Of a stretch of 64,000 nucleotides of DNA, positions 1 through 9,869 are shown piece by piece. The stretch's first letter is position 1. Every line of letters starts with the position of its first letter. The notes beneath the pieces are model-generated. The model was not told the origin of the DNA and did not search any database. It worked only from the letters and a program-made list of their open reading frames with translations. The stretch lies in contig JADLCX010000037.1 in assembly GCA_020846975.1 (NCBI GenBank), positions 1 to 64,000 of the forward strand. The letters are read 5' to 3'. This stretch comes from Phycisphaerales bacterium (lineage in GTDB: Bacteria > Planctomycetota > Phycisphaerae > Phycisphaerales > UBA1924). A program made the translations under genes and the position numbers.

Positions 1-2917
1 AGTAGCCGGCGAGGAAGTCGAAGATGTCCTGCACCGAGACGCCGCCGGGCGCTCCGGGGCCGGGGGCGGACTTGTTGTAGTTGCCGCGGCAGCAGGGAAC
101 GGTGAAGCTGAACGGCGTGCAGACCGTGCCGGCCCCCGAGAAGGCCTGGTTCGCGCCCGAGCAGGCCGCGGCGGTCGTCACCGAGCAGTTCGAGCCGCAG
201 CAGCACGCGCCCGTCTGGGGCGCGCACGGATTTGGCGTCGCGGTGAACTGGAACGCTGCGTTGTCCACGATCGAGGCCGTCGCCACGATCTCCGACTGGA
301 CGCCGTTACCGTTCTCGATGCCCGTCTGGTAGGCTGGCAGCGGTGTTGAGGACGGGTTGTTCAGGTCACCCAACCGCACCTCGCTGATGTTGGTGCCCTC
401 GAACAGCACGATCTGGAACGTGTTGGCGTCGATTGGGATGCAGTCACCCGTGTACTGCGACACGTTCGTCCACTGAACGATCAGACGACGGGACGGGGCT
501 GAACCACGAACCTCGTACTTCAGTCCACCGGTGGTGCACTGGGGGCTCAGGTCGGTCCAAAGGCCCGCGATCACGTCGTTGGGCTCCATCGAGTCGCCCA
601 GGCGGGGCACCCACGATTCCGGACCGTCGCCGCCCGAGAAGGACAGATAGCCGTTGGCGCCCGCGCGCACATTCGTGTAGGTGTTGCCGTAGTGCGTGAA
701 GCTGAAGCCGATCGGGATGCTCGTGCTGTCATCATCGCCGATGGCAATGTCGGTGCCGGTGGCGGAGATGTCCTCAAATGCGCCGCCCGTGCCCACGTCG
801 TAGTCCTCGCACACGGTTCCAGCGCCCTGGAAACTGCCGCCGCCCGCCGTGCAGGTCACTTGGTACGAGATCGTGCAGGTCGTGCCGTTGCAGCAGGCGC
901 CCGAAGGCGGACAGACCTGATTGTCGCCAAGGTATGTGCCGCTGACCGTCGCGCAACCCGCGGCGGACAGCACGGTGCATGACGCACCGCTGATGCACGC
1001 GCCGGTGTTCGCGAACGTGATGTTGGTATCCACCGCGTACACCGCGCCCTCGCCGCGGGCCAGGATGTACATCTGGCTGCCGTCGGCCGAGAGTTGCAGG
1101 TCGGCCTTGTCCATCGTCAACGCAGCGCCGCCCGGACGGTTGACCTTGAGCAGGCCGAAGCGATCCTGCGCGATGTCGTAGATGCCGATCTCGTTGCTGT
1201 TCCCGGCGCGAAGAACCCAGATGCGGTTGCGGGCGGGCTCAAACTCCATCGAGTGGCGATTCACATTCCCGCCGTCCGGGACGTTCGTTACCCACGGAAG
1301 GAGGCGGCCCGAAGCGCTCACGCGGGCACCCGGCAGGAACACCCGCTGATCACAGCCAATCCCGGTCCAGGCGGACCGACCGTAGATCGCGTTGTACGCC
1401 TGCGAGTTGTTGCTGATCGGTGCGCCCGCGGCGTCGGTCTGTTGCAGGTAATAAAGCAGCGAGCCCGTGCTACCGTCGGCATGGCCTTCCGTGCAAGCTC
1501 CGGCCCAACGGTTGCCGACGCCGGTAAGGTCCGGACCACGTGTGCCGTCCGTGTTCAAGCTCGGATAGAACGCGGCGCCGGTCCAGGTATGGAAAACGTG
1601 GTTCGTGCCGCCGAAGGTGAGCAGCGCCGCCGAGTGATTGCCGGTGTTTCCACCTGTCGCATCTCCATCGACGACCGTGACCCAGGTTCCGCTGCCAGAG
1701 TCGTAGCGAAGCAGGTCGCGCCAAGCGCCGCTGCCGGCCAGGCTTGCGACGGCGTACAGAGTCCCCGCGGTATCGGCCACCAGCGCCCCGGTGCCATCGG
1801 AGTCGAAGTCCACCTCCAACATGTCATCGACCGCGGCGGCCGCTGGCCCGCCGCTCCACGAAACCAGACCGTTGTTGCTGTCACTCGCGTAGATGGTTGC
1901 GCCAGATCGTGCCATCGAGACGGTCTCGCCCGCGTTTGTCGGGAGCGTGAACGCTGTCGTCACTTCCTGGCTTCCCGCATCGGCGTTGAAGACGCTCGAC
2001 GGGACGATCGGGACATCGCCCGTCGGCGTCGGCAGCACAAAGCCCGGGTCAGCGGCGATCACCAGGTTGTCGATCCACATGCTGTTGTCGGCCGTGCCCG
2101 TGCCACGGAGTTGGAATGCCCGGATGGCGTTCGGCGCGAGCGGGTCATTGTTCTTGCGGACCGCGACCAACTGCCTCGATACGTGGTGTTCGCCCACCAG
2201 GATTTCCGTGCCGCAGTTGATGTCGTACAAGCCGATGTACAGAAGGCGACCGGGATTCACCGCGTCGTCCATGTTGAACCACATCTTGATCCGGTACCAG
2301 TAGTCGTTGGCGCCGGTGGCCTCCTTCAGATCGTGCGGGTTGAACGGTTGCCCAGGCTGGTAGGGCGATTGATCCATGATGCTGCAGGCCCCGATTGGGG
2401 CCGCGTTGTCGGCAAGGCCGAAGAACCCGTTCTGGGCCGCTGCGCCGCCGCCGCCGTTCTGGATGTAGGGTTGGTACTGGATGTCAACCGTGCCGGCCGG
2501 ACTGGCGTTCGTTACACCGGCCCTATTCAGGATGTTGAGCCGCAGCAGGCCGTTTCCGGTCGTCCGAGTGGTGTTGCGGACATCGTATTGAAGCGTGACG
2601 ATCCCGGTCGTGACCGGGGCGGCCAGATCCAGGCCGAGCCGCGACTGCGCCAAGGCAAGGTCGTGCCTCAGTGACTTGGTGCTGACACCCCCGATCAACG
2701 GATTGGCCAACGGACTGAAGACCGCCGCGTCCACCACGAGATCACCGGTCTCGCTACCTTCCATCTCCCACGTTGAGCCGTTCGGATCGGTGATCCCCGC
2801 GATCGGGCTTCCGGGCACATACTGCGGCCCTTCAAAGCTGAAGGTGTCGGCAATCGCGGCCGACGCACAGGCTCCTGTCAGAGCCAGAACCAGATTGATC
2901 CGCCTGCAAAACATCAT
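1..2917 (-). CDS. Secreted GC-type dockerin-anchored protein, 3' end outside window
   Basis: The product is at least 972 residues and is cut by the window edge just after DIFDFLAGY. The start is the first of two adjacent ATGs (2917), 8 nt downstream of a perfect AGGAGG (2926-2931). An N-terminal hydrophobic stretch (LVLALTGACASAAIA) looks like a signal peptide. The first ~600 residues are a beta-rich ectodomain of unknown fold. Next come a Cys-rich repeat (GACCNGTTCTI..C..GG.F.G.G..C), a segment with the nidogen-like pattern HYGNTYTNVRAGANGYLSF, a second Cys repeat, and CCRGNYNKS leading into GVSVQDIFDFL, the start of a GC-type dockerin-like tail. The complete gene probably ends within 10 residues in GC, like its relatives at 41509, 54578 and 57950. 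It is likely exported and surface-attached. The substrate or partner is unknown. Confidence 0.85.
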   Translation of the reverse strand, partial: MMFCRRINLVLALTGACASAAIADTFSFEGPQYVPGSPIAGITDPNGSTWEMEGSETGDLVVDAAVFSPLANPLIGGVSTKSLRHDLALAQSRLGLDLAAPVTTGIVTLQYDVRNTTRTTGNGLLRLNILNRAGVTNASPAGTVDIQYQPYIQNGGGGAAAQNGFFGLADNAAPIGACSIMDQSPYQPGQPFNPHDLKEATGANDYWYRIKMWFNMDDAVNPGRLLYIGLYDINCGTEILVGEHHVSRQLVAVRKNNDPLAPNAIRAFQLRGTGTADNSMWIDNLVIAADPGFVLPTPTGDVPIVPSSVFNADAGSQEVTTAFTLPTNAGETVSMARSGATIYASDSNNGLVSWSGGPAAAAVDDMLEVDFDSDGTGALVADTAGTLYAVASLAGSGAWRDLLRYDSGSGTWVTVVDGDATGGNTGNHSAALLTFGGTNHVFHTWTGAAFYPSLNTDGTRGPDLTGVGNRWAGACTEGHADGSTGSLLYYLQQTDAAGAPISNNSQAYNAIYGRSAWTGIGCDQRVFLPGARVSASGRLLPWVTNVPDGGNVNRHSMEFEPARNRIWVLRAGNSNEIGIYDIAQDRFGLLKVNRPGGAALTMDKADLQLSADGSQMYILARGEGAVYAVDTNITFANTGACISGASCTVLSAAGCATVSGTYLGDNQVCPPSGACCNGTTCTISYQVTCTAGGGSFQGAGTVCEDYDVGTGGAFEDISATGTDIAIGDDDSTSIPIGFSFTHYGNTYTNVRAGANGYLSFSGGDGPESWVPRLGDSMEPNDVIAGLWTDLSPQCTTGGLKYEVRGSAPSRRLIVQWTNVSQYTGDCIPIDANTFQIVLFEGTNISEVRLGDLNNPSSTPLPAYQTGIENGNGVQSEIVATASIVDNAAFQFTATPNPCAPQTGACCCGSNCSVTTAAACSGANQAFSGAGTVCTPFSFTVPCCRGNYNKSAPGPGAPGGVSVQDIFDFLAGY

Positions 2918-3294
2918 GGCAGTAACCTCCTCGGAGATGCATCCTCCCTGGGGTGGAACAACAGCGCGACTGCGCCACATGATCCTAGACTACCACAAAT
3001 TCCGGATTTGCAACACCCATTTCGGGGTTTTGTGGTATAATCGCTCGAGTTCCCACTACGCGCGAGACGCGGCTTCACCGCAGTTCGAGAACGCGACTTT
3101 CCCTGCTCGCCCGCCATTCGCTCGCTCCTTGACGCTGGCCGCATCTTCGGCGTAGCCTTTGCGTATCAGTCAAGGGAGGAAGGTGTCCACCCCGTTCGCG
3201 GGCCTTTTACGCCCGCCTCGGCCGATCCATGGTCGATCACCTGTCACCGCGGCACGGTCTGCGCTTCCCGGCCGCCGAACATGCGAGGTACCCC
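2918..3294. other. Divergent intergenic region between dockerin gene and pseudopilin gene
   Basis: 377 nt without a convincing gene. The minus-strand side holds the dockerin gene's ribosome-binding site and a possible promoter (separate entry). On the plus strand a TATAAT at 3036-3041 could serve the pseudopilin gene, but no good -35 element lies 16-18 nt upstream. Part of it, around 3180-3225, is GC-rich with short inverted repeats (GCGGGC/GCCCGC). Confidence 0.5.
2987..3013 (-). promoter_or_regulatory. Possible sigma70-type promoter for the GC-dockerin protein
   Basis: On the minus strand TTGCAA (3008-3013) lies 15 nt before TAGTCT (2987-2992), giving a predicted leader of about 65 nt. The same -10 hexamer, TAGTCT, is used by the candidate promoter at 17138. 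The short spacer makes this a weak prediction. Confidence 0.35.
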
Positions 3295-4245
3295 ATGTGC
3301 CCGAATCGCCCTTCTGCCGCCGGCGCCCGACGTCGTGGTTTTACGCTGATTGAACTGCTGGTGGTGATTGCGATCATCGCCCTGCTGATCTCGCTGCTGT
3401 TGCCCGCGCTGAGCCAAGCTCGTGAGGCGGCCCGTTCGGCCAAGTGCGCGGCGAACCAGCGGTCCACGCTGCAGCTTGCCGCGTCGTTCGCCTCCGAGCG
3501 CAAGGATCAGGGCCCGATCGCCGGACTGTTCTGGGGCTACAACGGGAACTCCTTCGTCGAAGCCAACCTGCCGTCCGGCCTGACCTATTACCAGGACGGC
3601 CGTAACTCGCGACCTCTGCCCATCTACGCCACGCTCACCGATTTTTCCGGAATCGACCTCGACAAGTCGTCCCGCCCGAACCTGCTGGCCTCATTGGGGA
3701 TCAACGTCCCCAATGGCCAGCGACCGACCCCAACCAAGTACTTCGAGTACAACCGCTGCCCGTCTGACAAAACCGCCGAAGTCGGCAACCTGGACCATTA
3801 CGGCCAGACGCTCGCGGCGAGCGGCTGGTGGGACATGCCCACCAACTCAAGCCCCACGGGCGGAAACGTGATCCCCGAGTTGTCGTCATTCATGTTCAAC
3901 GAGTGGGTGCTCGGACAGTGGCTGGCCTCGGGCCCGAACGAGAAGAGCCGCCTTTTCGGCCGTCTCGACAAGGTGGACTTCCCTTCCGAGACCTTTTACG
4001 TCGCCGATGGCGACACCAAGCGAAACCTCGACCGCTCGTTCATGACCGTGTGGGACAACGTCGCCGAGCGTCGCTTCAACCTGGCGCGTTACAACTACCT
4101 CTACACCAACAACAACAACGTCTACATCGAACAGTTCGCGCTCGACCGTCACAACCGTTCGATGAACGCGACCTTCGTGGACGGACACGTCGCCAACTCC
4201 CCGATCCGCACCGACCCGCTCAAGAAGATCCTTATCAACAACTGA
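3295..4245 (+). CDS. Type II secretion/type IV pilin-like prepilin (pseudopilin)
   Basis: This 316-residue protein has a textbook prepilin leader: a short basic N-terminus ending in RRRG, then [16 protein letters not shown], so cleavage and N-methylation would fall after Gly15. The C-terminus has the planctomycete pseudopilin signature [16 protein letters not shown] (an H-to-DGH metal-site-like motif). The ATG at 3295 was chosen because it follows GAGG by about 6 nt and gives a normal short leader; an upstream in-frame ATG at 3229 would add 22 residues of non-leader sequence. Planctomycetes encode many such proteins, most with unknown cargo. No assembly ATPase or prepilin peptidase gene is nearby, so it must rely on machinery encoded elsewhere. 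Confidence 0.9.
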   Translation: MCPNRPSAAGARRRGFTLIELLVVIAIIALLISLLLPALSQAREAARSAKCAANQRSTLQLAASFASERKDQGPIAGLFWGYNGNSFVEANLPSGLTYYQDGRNSRPLPIYATLTDFSGIDLDKSSRPNLLASLGINVPNGQRPTPTKYFEYNRCPSDKTAEVGNLDHYGQTLAASGWWDMPTNSSPTGGNVIPELSSFMFNEWVLGQWLASGPNEKSRLFGRLDKVDFPSETFYVADGDTKRNLDRSFMTVWDNVAERRFNLARYNYLYTNNNNVYIEQFALDRHNRSMNATFVDGHVANSPIRTDPLKKILINN

Positions 4246-4310
4246 TCTTCTTGCGATTCAACGCGTGAGGCACCCCGCGGCAGACAGGCTCCGGGCGGTA
4301 CACTGCTCGC

Positions 4311-5414
4311 ATGCTCAACCCGTGGCCAGGCGGCCTCGATGTCGCCCGTATCGTTCCGTTTCGCTCCCGCTCCCTCTCCGCGGAGAACCCGGAGGGCCGA
4401 AAGTCCGGCGGTGCGCAGGCTGTGCCGGGGGCGGACGAGCACTGCACCCCCGCCTCCAGCCAGCTCGGGCGCGGCTGGAAAGTCCGGCCCTGCCTCCGCA
4501 ACTTCGACCCCGGCCGCAACTTCGTCATCGCCGACATCGCCGGCCCCGGCACGATAACGCATATCTGGGTCACCGTGCTGCACGATGTGCACCGCTGGAT
4601 CTCGCTGCGGGTCTACTACGACGACCAGCCCTTTCCATCCATCGAAGTGCCCATCGGCGACTTCTTTGCCAACGGCCTCGACGGCTCGGCGCTCATCAGC
4701 TCGTTCCCCATCGCCGTCAACCCCAAGGGCGGCATGAACAGCTACTGGCCGATGCCCTTCCGCAAGAAGATCCGCATCGAGGTCCGCAACGACGGCGTCA
4801 AGCCCATCCCCGAGTTCTTCTACCAGGTGTCGTGGGCCGAGCACGAGCTCGCCCCCGACTCCGGGTACCTCCACGCCGCGTGGAATCGCTCCCTGACCTC
4901 GCGCCAGAAGCCCGAGCACATCATCCTTGACCGTACTCTCGGCCGCGGCCGCTACGTCGGCACGTACATGGTGTGGCACCAGCTCTCCAACGGCTGGTGG
5001 GGCGAAGGTGAGGCCAAGTTCTTCATCGATGGCGACCCCGACGATGCCCCCACCATCTGCGGCACCGGCACCGAGGACTACTTCGGCGGCGCGTGGGGCT
5101 TCGTCATGAATCACACCGAGGACATGCGGCCCGCCACGTTTTCAACGCCCTTCCTCGGCTACCCACAGGCGATCTACGAGTCGTCGCTCAAATCCGGCCC
5201 TCGCCTTCCGAGCCATGCACTGTACCGGTGGCATATCCCTGACCCGATCCACTTCCAGCAAGACCTGCGTGTCACCATGCAGGCTCTGGGCTGGTGGCCC
5301 ACCGGCAAGTACCAGCCCCTGACCGACGACATCGCCTCAACCGCGTTCTTCTACATGGCCCAACCCACCAAGGTCCCCGCGCTTCCGGGGCTCGACGACC
5401 GCTTGGTGCGTTGA
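4311..5414 (+). CDS. DUF2961 family protein (GH172-like glycoside hydrolase)
   Basis: This 367-residue protein has the DUF2961 features: an N-terminal GPGTITHIW strand, the segment FYQVSW near the middle, and the strongly conserved GTGTEDYFGGAWGF block near residue 250. DUF2961 is now the basis of glycoside hydrolase family 172, whose members cleave or transfer alpha-D-fructofuranose or D-arabinofuranose. Glu in the TEDYF block is the likely catalytic or metal-site acid. No signal peptide is obvious, so it is either cytoplasmic or has a misjudged start. It lies 65 nt after the pseudopilin gene with no terminator seen between them. The actual sugar substrate cannot be inferred from sequence. 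Confidence 0.8.
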   Translation: MLNPWPGGLDVARIVPFRSRSLSAENPEGRKSGGAQAVPGADEHCTPASSQLGRGWKVRPCLRNFDPGRNFVIADIAGPGTITHIWVTVLHDVHRWISLRVYYDDQPFPSIEVPIGDFFANGLDGSALISSFPIAVNPKGGMNSYWPMPFRKKIRIEVRNDGVKPIPEFFYQVSWAEHELAPDSGYLHAAWNRSLTSRQKPEHIILDRTLGRGRYVGTYMVWHQLSNGWWGEGEAKFFIDGDPDDAPTICGTGTEDYFGGAWGFVMNHTEDMRPATFSTPFLGYPQAIYESSLKSGPRLPSHALYRWHIPDPIHFQQDLRVTMQALGWWPTGKYQPLTDDIASTAFFYMAQPTKVPALPGLDDRLVR

Positions 5415-5444
5415 AACCGGGACATCTGGCCGCGGCTTGCTCGC

Positions 5445-7667
5445 TCACTCCGCGGGCTCGATCGCCAGCGACAGCGTCGCAAAGCCGTCGATCTCGAAGT
5501 GCTCAACGACGATCTCCACCGGACCCGCCGCCGCCTGCTCGAACACGCCGCTGTCGGGCGTCGGGGCGTGCCAGGACCAGTTCTCGATGATGTTCCTTCC
5601 GTTGGCCGTCACCCGCACACCGTCATCGCTGAGCGTGCTGAACTTCCATTTTCCCTTGGGTAGATCCAGCGTGGTCCTGGCGATCATTCCGAACTTGTCG
5701 GCGCCGGGCAGCCGGTCTCGCATGGCCTGCATCGCCGGCTGATCCTTCGGCCCGCCGTGCCCGTAGGGCAGTTCGCTCAGGCTCTTGAGATCGACGGTGA
5801 CCGCTCTCTCGCTCGTCGCCAGCTTGCGCCAACCAGCAAGATCTTCACGCGGGTCGGCCTGATCGGCCCACGAGAAGAACGTGGCCTTCCAATCGGCCTG
5901 GATGATGGTCCCGCGAACCGTCCTGTCGATTCCTTCTCCGGTGATCTTCACCGCGTAAGGCGCCACGCCCGCACGGGTCGCCCTCACCAATACGGACTTC
6001 GAGCCGTCAACCGGGCCCGACCCCAGACTGGCCACGATGTGACCCACCGGCTGGCCGCTGTACGCGGGCACAACCTCCGCCTTGAGGTTCTTGACGTTCC
6101 CGAACACCTGGAGGTCGATGCCGTCGCCCGATCTGCCGCCCACGCGGAACATGGGCGATTCGTGATCCCAAGGGCCCCACTCGCCCATGATGATGTTCTG
6201 CCGGCCGCGGAGCTCGGACCGAGCGCCGACCGGGCGCGTCTCACCGATCGGCTCAGCGATGGTCGGCAACGCCGCCAGATTGGGCGCGGTCGGCACGTTG
6301 TTGATGGTGGTCTTGCCCTTGGACTCGATCCGGAACCCGCCCTCGGGCGAGTTGCCGTAGAGCGTCACCGTCCCGGCGTCATTCAGCCGGAGCGCGATCG
6401 CGTCGGCGGCGAACGAGTTCGTCACGACCATGTTCTCGTCGCACCCGGTGTTGTTCGCCTTGCCCCACGGCGTCTTCAGCAGCCCTTCATCGTTGTCCCA
6501 CCACAGGCCGATCGCCGTCGAGTTCTTGCTGAACGTGTTGCCGGCGTAGACGCACGCCACGGCGTGCTCGCTGTTGATGGCCCCGCCCTCCCAGGACCGA
6601 GGCAGGCCATTGCCCGTGAACTCGTTGTTCCGAACGTTCATCCGCTGCGAGTAACCGCCCCAGATGCCGCAGATCGCGTTCTCGACAAACCGGTTATCGA
6701 TTATCCAGTTGTCGAAGCTGAAAGTCAGTTCCAGCCCGTGCGCGGGCGCGTACGAGAAATCGTTCCGCACGAAGATGTTGCCGTTGCAGCCCCGGTTCTT
6801 GTGGCCGAAGTCGGCGCTGGGAGCCGGGTTCTCGCCCAGAGCTTCGTGCCCGGCAAACCCGAAGAACCCGTCGCCGCCGTGCGTCGCAGAGTTCTCGATG
6901 AACGTGTTGTTGCTGCACTGCTCGAAGACCAGCATGCCCGCCGAGTCCTGGCCGCGGTTGTACACGCCGTGCGAGTAGCCGCGCACGCAGAAATCCACCG
7001 CGTTCCGGCTGATGATGTTCTCGCTCGACCGCCACATCGCCAGACCCCACCCCGAGAGGAACGATGCGTCGTTGTCGTACACCTTCGAGCCGTTCACCCG
7101 ATCCAGCGCCAGGCCGTTCTGCGACTCGCGGACCCTGTTCCCCCGCAGCGTCACGCGGCTGGAGTCCTCCACATACACCGCCGCGCCGTAGTTCCTGGCC
7201 CATTCGTTCTGATCGTTCTTGTGCGGCCATAGCCAATCGGCCCCATCCTCCGCCTGCGGTGATGACCGCAACTGCATGCGGTAGTTGCTCCGCACATCCG
7301 CTCTCTCCACCGTCAACCCATCGGCGTTGCTGGCGTGGATGCCGACCTTGAACCCTTCAATCACCGCCCCGGTTATCGTCACGTCCTTGTGCTTCTCGAT
7401 CCGGATGCCCGTTCCCGTGAACTCGTTGTACGGCGCGCCCGCCTTGGACCCGCGCAGCACGCTGCCCGGTGCAAACTCCACCTTCACGCCATCCTCTACG
7501 ACCTGAATGACCCCGTTGTCATCCGCGTCTACCAGCACCATGTCCTTGGGAATCACCACTCGGCACGACTTGGTGATCTTCGTGTTGTCGACGGTCACTT
7601 CCAAGTTCGGCAACGGCTCGACCGCAACCAAACCTGTAAGCAAGGGCAGCACAAGGGTCACGAACAT
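5445..7667 (-). CDS. Secreted right-handed parallel beta-helix protein
   Basis: This 740-residue protein starts at ATG 7667, with GGAG 7 nt upstream and a hydrophobic signal-like N-terminus (MFVTLVLPLLTGLVAV). Residues ~40-400 are a NosD/pectate-lyase-like beta-helix with repeated IxxNxF/V and xxTLRGNxV rungs (for example VTLRGNRVRESQNGLAL, NNTFIENSATHGGDGFFGF). A C-terminal domain of about 200 residues has WSWHAPTP and ends FATLSLAIEPAE, resembling a PA14/lectin-like beta sandwich. Such proteins are usually secreted polysaccharide-binding or lyase proteins. It converges on the DUF2961 gene with only a 30-nt gap, and the pair may act on related carbohydrates (inference). No catalytic Lys/Arg/Asp triad was identified. 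Confidence 0.8.
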   Translation of the reverse strand: MFVTLVLPLLTGLVAVEPLPNLEVTVDNTKITKSCRVVIPKDMVLVDADDNGVIQVVEDGVKVEFAPGSVLRGSKAGAPYNEFTGTGIRIEKHKDVTITGAVIEGFKVGIHASNADGLTVERADVRSNYRMQLRSSPQAEDGADWLWPHKNDQNEWARNYGAAVYVEDSSRVTLRGNRVRESQNGLALDRVNGSKVYDNDASFLSGWGLAMWRSSENIISRNAVDFCVRGYSHGVYNRGQDSAGMLVFEQCSNNTFIENSATHGGDGFFGFAGHEALGENPAPSADFGHKNRGCNGNIFVRNDFSYAPAHGLELTFSFDNWIIDNRFVENAICGIWGGYSQRMNVRNNEFTGNGLPRSWEGGAINSEHAVACVYAGNTFSKNSTAIGLWWDNDEGLLKTPWGKANNTGCDENMVVTNSFAADAIALRLNDAGTVTLYGNSPEGGFRIESKGKTTINNVPTAPNLAALPTIAEPIGETRPVGARSELRGRQNIIMGEWGPWDHESPMFRVGGRSGDGIDLQVFGNVKNLKAEVVPAYSGQPVGHIVASLGSGPVDGSKSVLVRATRAGVAPYAVKITGEGIDRTVRGTIIQADWKATFFSWADQADPREDLAGWRKLATSERAVTVDLKSLSELPYGHGGPKDQPAMQAMRDRLPGADKFGMIARTTLDLPKGKWKFSTLSDDGVRVTANGRNIIENWSWHAPTPDSGVFEQAAAGPVEIVVEHFEIDGFATLSLAIEPAE

Positions 7668-8099
7668 GGTGATTCTCCAAGTTAGAGGAAATCGTAGCGC
7701 ATCCGCCGCGGAGTTGCAAAGCGTACCGCGTTCCCGCGCTCGTGGAGAAGCCGATCCGTCGAGTTCATCGGAGCTCGGATCACCGCCTTCGCGGCGCAAG
7801 ACCTCGCCTCCAAACGAAGTCCAATCATCTCCGCCCCCCTCAACTGATCTCATGGCCAACCCATCGTCGTGATGCACACCGAACGCCATCGCCGTGCAGA
7901 TCGGCGCGAAGCCAGGCAGATGACGCGACCTCCGTCTGGCCGAGCGCGGCACACCCGAGACCCGAACCGCATCCACAAGACACACGCCGCGGTCCTCGCC
8001 GACCGTTCCGCATTCGTCGAGTGTCCGATGGTCCCGAGCGCACCTTGACGGCTGTCACGAACGACTCGACCGGGGCATCGAACACCGACGAGCCCGCGC
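7668..8099. other. Gene-free stretch upstream of the beta-helix gene
   Basis: About 430 nt with only short, compositionally poor open frames on both strands. It presumably carries the beta-helix promoter (minus strand). It may also be scar sequence from the recombinase-bearing element whose remnant follows. Confidence 0.4.
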
Positions 8100-8590
8100 G
8101 CTGAACAAGCAGCACGGCAAGCACGAACGGCGGAAGCGCTCGAGGATGAGGGTGTCCGCGACTGGTTCGCGACGGTGCTGCGATCCCAGACCAAGGACCA
8201 GCAGCAGGAGAACAAGGCCCAGCGGGCCGAGCTTGAGCGGCAGGTCACTCTCCTGATCGCCCAGCGCGACCGTCTGCTCAACCTGTGCCCGAGCGATGAG
8301 ATCGATCAGGACGGCTTCGCCCGCAAGGACACCGAGCTTCGGGACCGGCTCTCATCCATCAAGCTGCAACTGGATGTCGTGGACCGTTCCCACGACGAAA
8401 CCGCCGAACTCGCCTGCAAAGTGTTTGAACTCTCGCAAACGCTCAAGAACAAGTGCTCTTCCGCGGATCACGCGGAAAAGCACCGAATCCTCGAAATCGT
8501 GTGTTTGAACTGCACGCTGGATGGAAAAACACTCAGGTTTTCCCTGCGAAAACCCTTCGACGTGCTCGCCGGAGGGTTCGATCCGAAGCA
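8100..8590 (+). pseudogene. 3' remnant of a large serine recombinase
   Basis: One frame encodes only the C-terminal part of a planctomycete-type site-specific serine recombinase. It has the linker coiled coil (ALEDEGVRDWFATVLRSQ, then QRAELERQVTLLIAQRDRLL), the KVFELSQTLKNK segment, and the family-typical end RILEIVCLNCTLDG followed by RKPFDVLAGG. The resolvase catalytic domain and zinc-ribbon region are absent. The nearest ATG/GTG codons do not give a sensible protein, and the frame runs on into the antisense of the adjacent tRNA. It is read as debris of an integrated element abutting tRNA-Ser. Fragment limits are approximate. Confidence 0.7.
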
Positions 8591-8594
8591 AAGC

Positions 8595-8680
8595 GGAGAG
8601 GGGGGGATTCGAACCCCCGATACGGTTACCCGTATACAGCATTTCCAGTGCTGCTCCTTCAGCCTCTCGGACACCTCTCC
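8595..8680 (-). tRNA. tRNA-Ser (anticodon GGA)
   Basis: Read on the minus strand it begins GGAGAGGTGTCCGAGAGGC and ends in the complementary acceptor strand CCTCTCC plus discriminator G. The anticodon arm is CAGCA-CTGGAAA-TGCTG with anticodon GGA. There is a long variable arm (TACGGGTAACCGTA), as expected of class II serine tRNA, and a normal T arm with GGTTCGAATCC. CCA is not encoded. It is downstream of the Gfo/Idh/MocA gene on the same strand and directly abuts the recombinase remnant. Confidence 0.97.
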
Positions 8681-8816
8681 GGCGAAGGGTCCAAGTTTAG
8701 CCCGCACCTGGTCCGCCCGCACATCAGGCGAAGAGGAGGTTGGCGGCGCGAGCCCGTGATGCTTGCGGGCGCGGAGGCCGAGAGAGGTTGGGTTGGGGAG
8801 GGGAGGGGGCGAACGC

Positions 8817-9869
8817 TCAATCCCGCAGCCCGTCACGCTCCATCTCCAGGATCCTCGTCACCTCCACCGCCTCGGCCATCGTCGCACGGAGTCGGTCCGC
8901 TGGCCATCCATCTCGCACCGCTTCGACCATGTGCCGGGCTTGTCGTTCATACGCCGTCTCTCGCGGCAGATCGATCGGCTCGGCGCGGCCGTCGCGGCAG
9001 AGCAGAAGCGTCGGCGTGCGAGAAAGGTCCCAGTCCGCCGTCGCCCGCTCGAACGCCACGATGTACCGCATCCGGAACCCAAAGCCCGGTTGGTGATCCT
9101 GTCCGCCCTCGGCCACCACGTGCGATGGTCCCATCCCGGCATCGTACAAATACTGCGTGGTGATGTGCGACAGGCTTCCCGTGCTCCGCACGCCGCGCTT
9201 CGCGGAAGGGGGACCGAAGCACCACCGCACGAAGTCGGCGTCGTGGATGTGCAGGTCGAACAGCGTCCCCCCGCTGCGCGACACGTCGCCGTAGAAGTCC
9301 GGGCTCCACGCCGGCACGGTCCCCAGCCGCTGGAACATCGCGCTCAGCACGCGCCCGTAGCGACGTTCGCGGACCGCCTCGCGCAGCCAGTCCCAGCCCG
9401 GCCAGAAGCGCATGCACATCCCCGGCATGCAAAGCCGCCCCGACCTCGCCGCCGCCTCCGCCACGCGCTCAACATCGACCGAGCGGATCGCCACGGGCTT
9501 CTCCACCAGCACGTGCTTCCCCGCTCGCAGCGCGGAGAGCGCCAGTTCCACATGCGTGTCTGTCGGTGTGCAGATGCTGACCAGATCGACCTCGGGATCG
9601 TCGATGACCTCGCTCGGAGCGGCGCTCGTGCGAACCTGGGCAGGATCGAACAACCGATCACCCGCGGAGCCCGACCCGCTGTCCAGGTTTCCCGCGCCGG
9701 CGACCATCCCGAGCAACCGCTCGGGGCGCGAATCGCTCACGGCCACCACGCGGCAACCAATCCCGGCGTTCTGTGCGGACTGGTACGCCCGCACGTGGGT
9801 CGCGCCCATGAAGCCCAGCCCGATGACCCCCACCCCCACGGGCTTGCGGTTCATGCCTGGCGTGTTCAT
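8817..9869 (-). CDS. Gfo/Idh/MocA family NAD(P)-dependent oxidoreductase
   Basis: This 350-residue protein has an N-terminal Rossmann fold with the dinucleotide loop GLGFMG (residues 17-22), the family motif VEKPVA (EKP 123-125, with the catalytic Lys), and the C-terminal half signature GGTLFDLHIHDADFVRW (about 201-217), whose His/Asp residues usually bind the sugar. Family members oxidise or dehydrate sugars, inositols or their derivatives. Its ATG overlaps the TGA of the upstream TIM-barrel gene (ATGA), a tight translational coupling that suggests the two act on one carbohydrate. A few internal residues (about 60-70, Gly/Ser-rich) form an unusual loop. The substrate is unknown. Confidence 0.92.
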   Translation of the reverse strand: MNTPGMNRKPVGVGVIGLGFMGATHVRAYQSAQNAGIGCRVVAVSDSRPERLLGMVAGAGNLDSGSGSAGDRLFDPAQVRTSAAPSEVIDDPEVDLVSICTPTDTHVELALSALRAGKHVLVEKPVAIRSVDVERVAEAAARSGRLCMPGMCMRFWPGWDWLREAVRERRYGRVLSAMFQRLGTVPAWSPDFYGDVSRSGGTLFDLHIHDADFVRWCFGPPSAKRGVRSTGSLSHITTQYLYDAGMGPSHVVAEGGQDHQPGFGFRMRYIVAFERATADWDLSRTPTLLLCRDGRAEPIDLPRETAYERQARHMVEAVRDGWPADRLRATMAEAVEVTRILEMERDGLRD

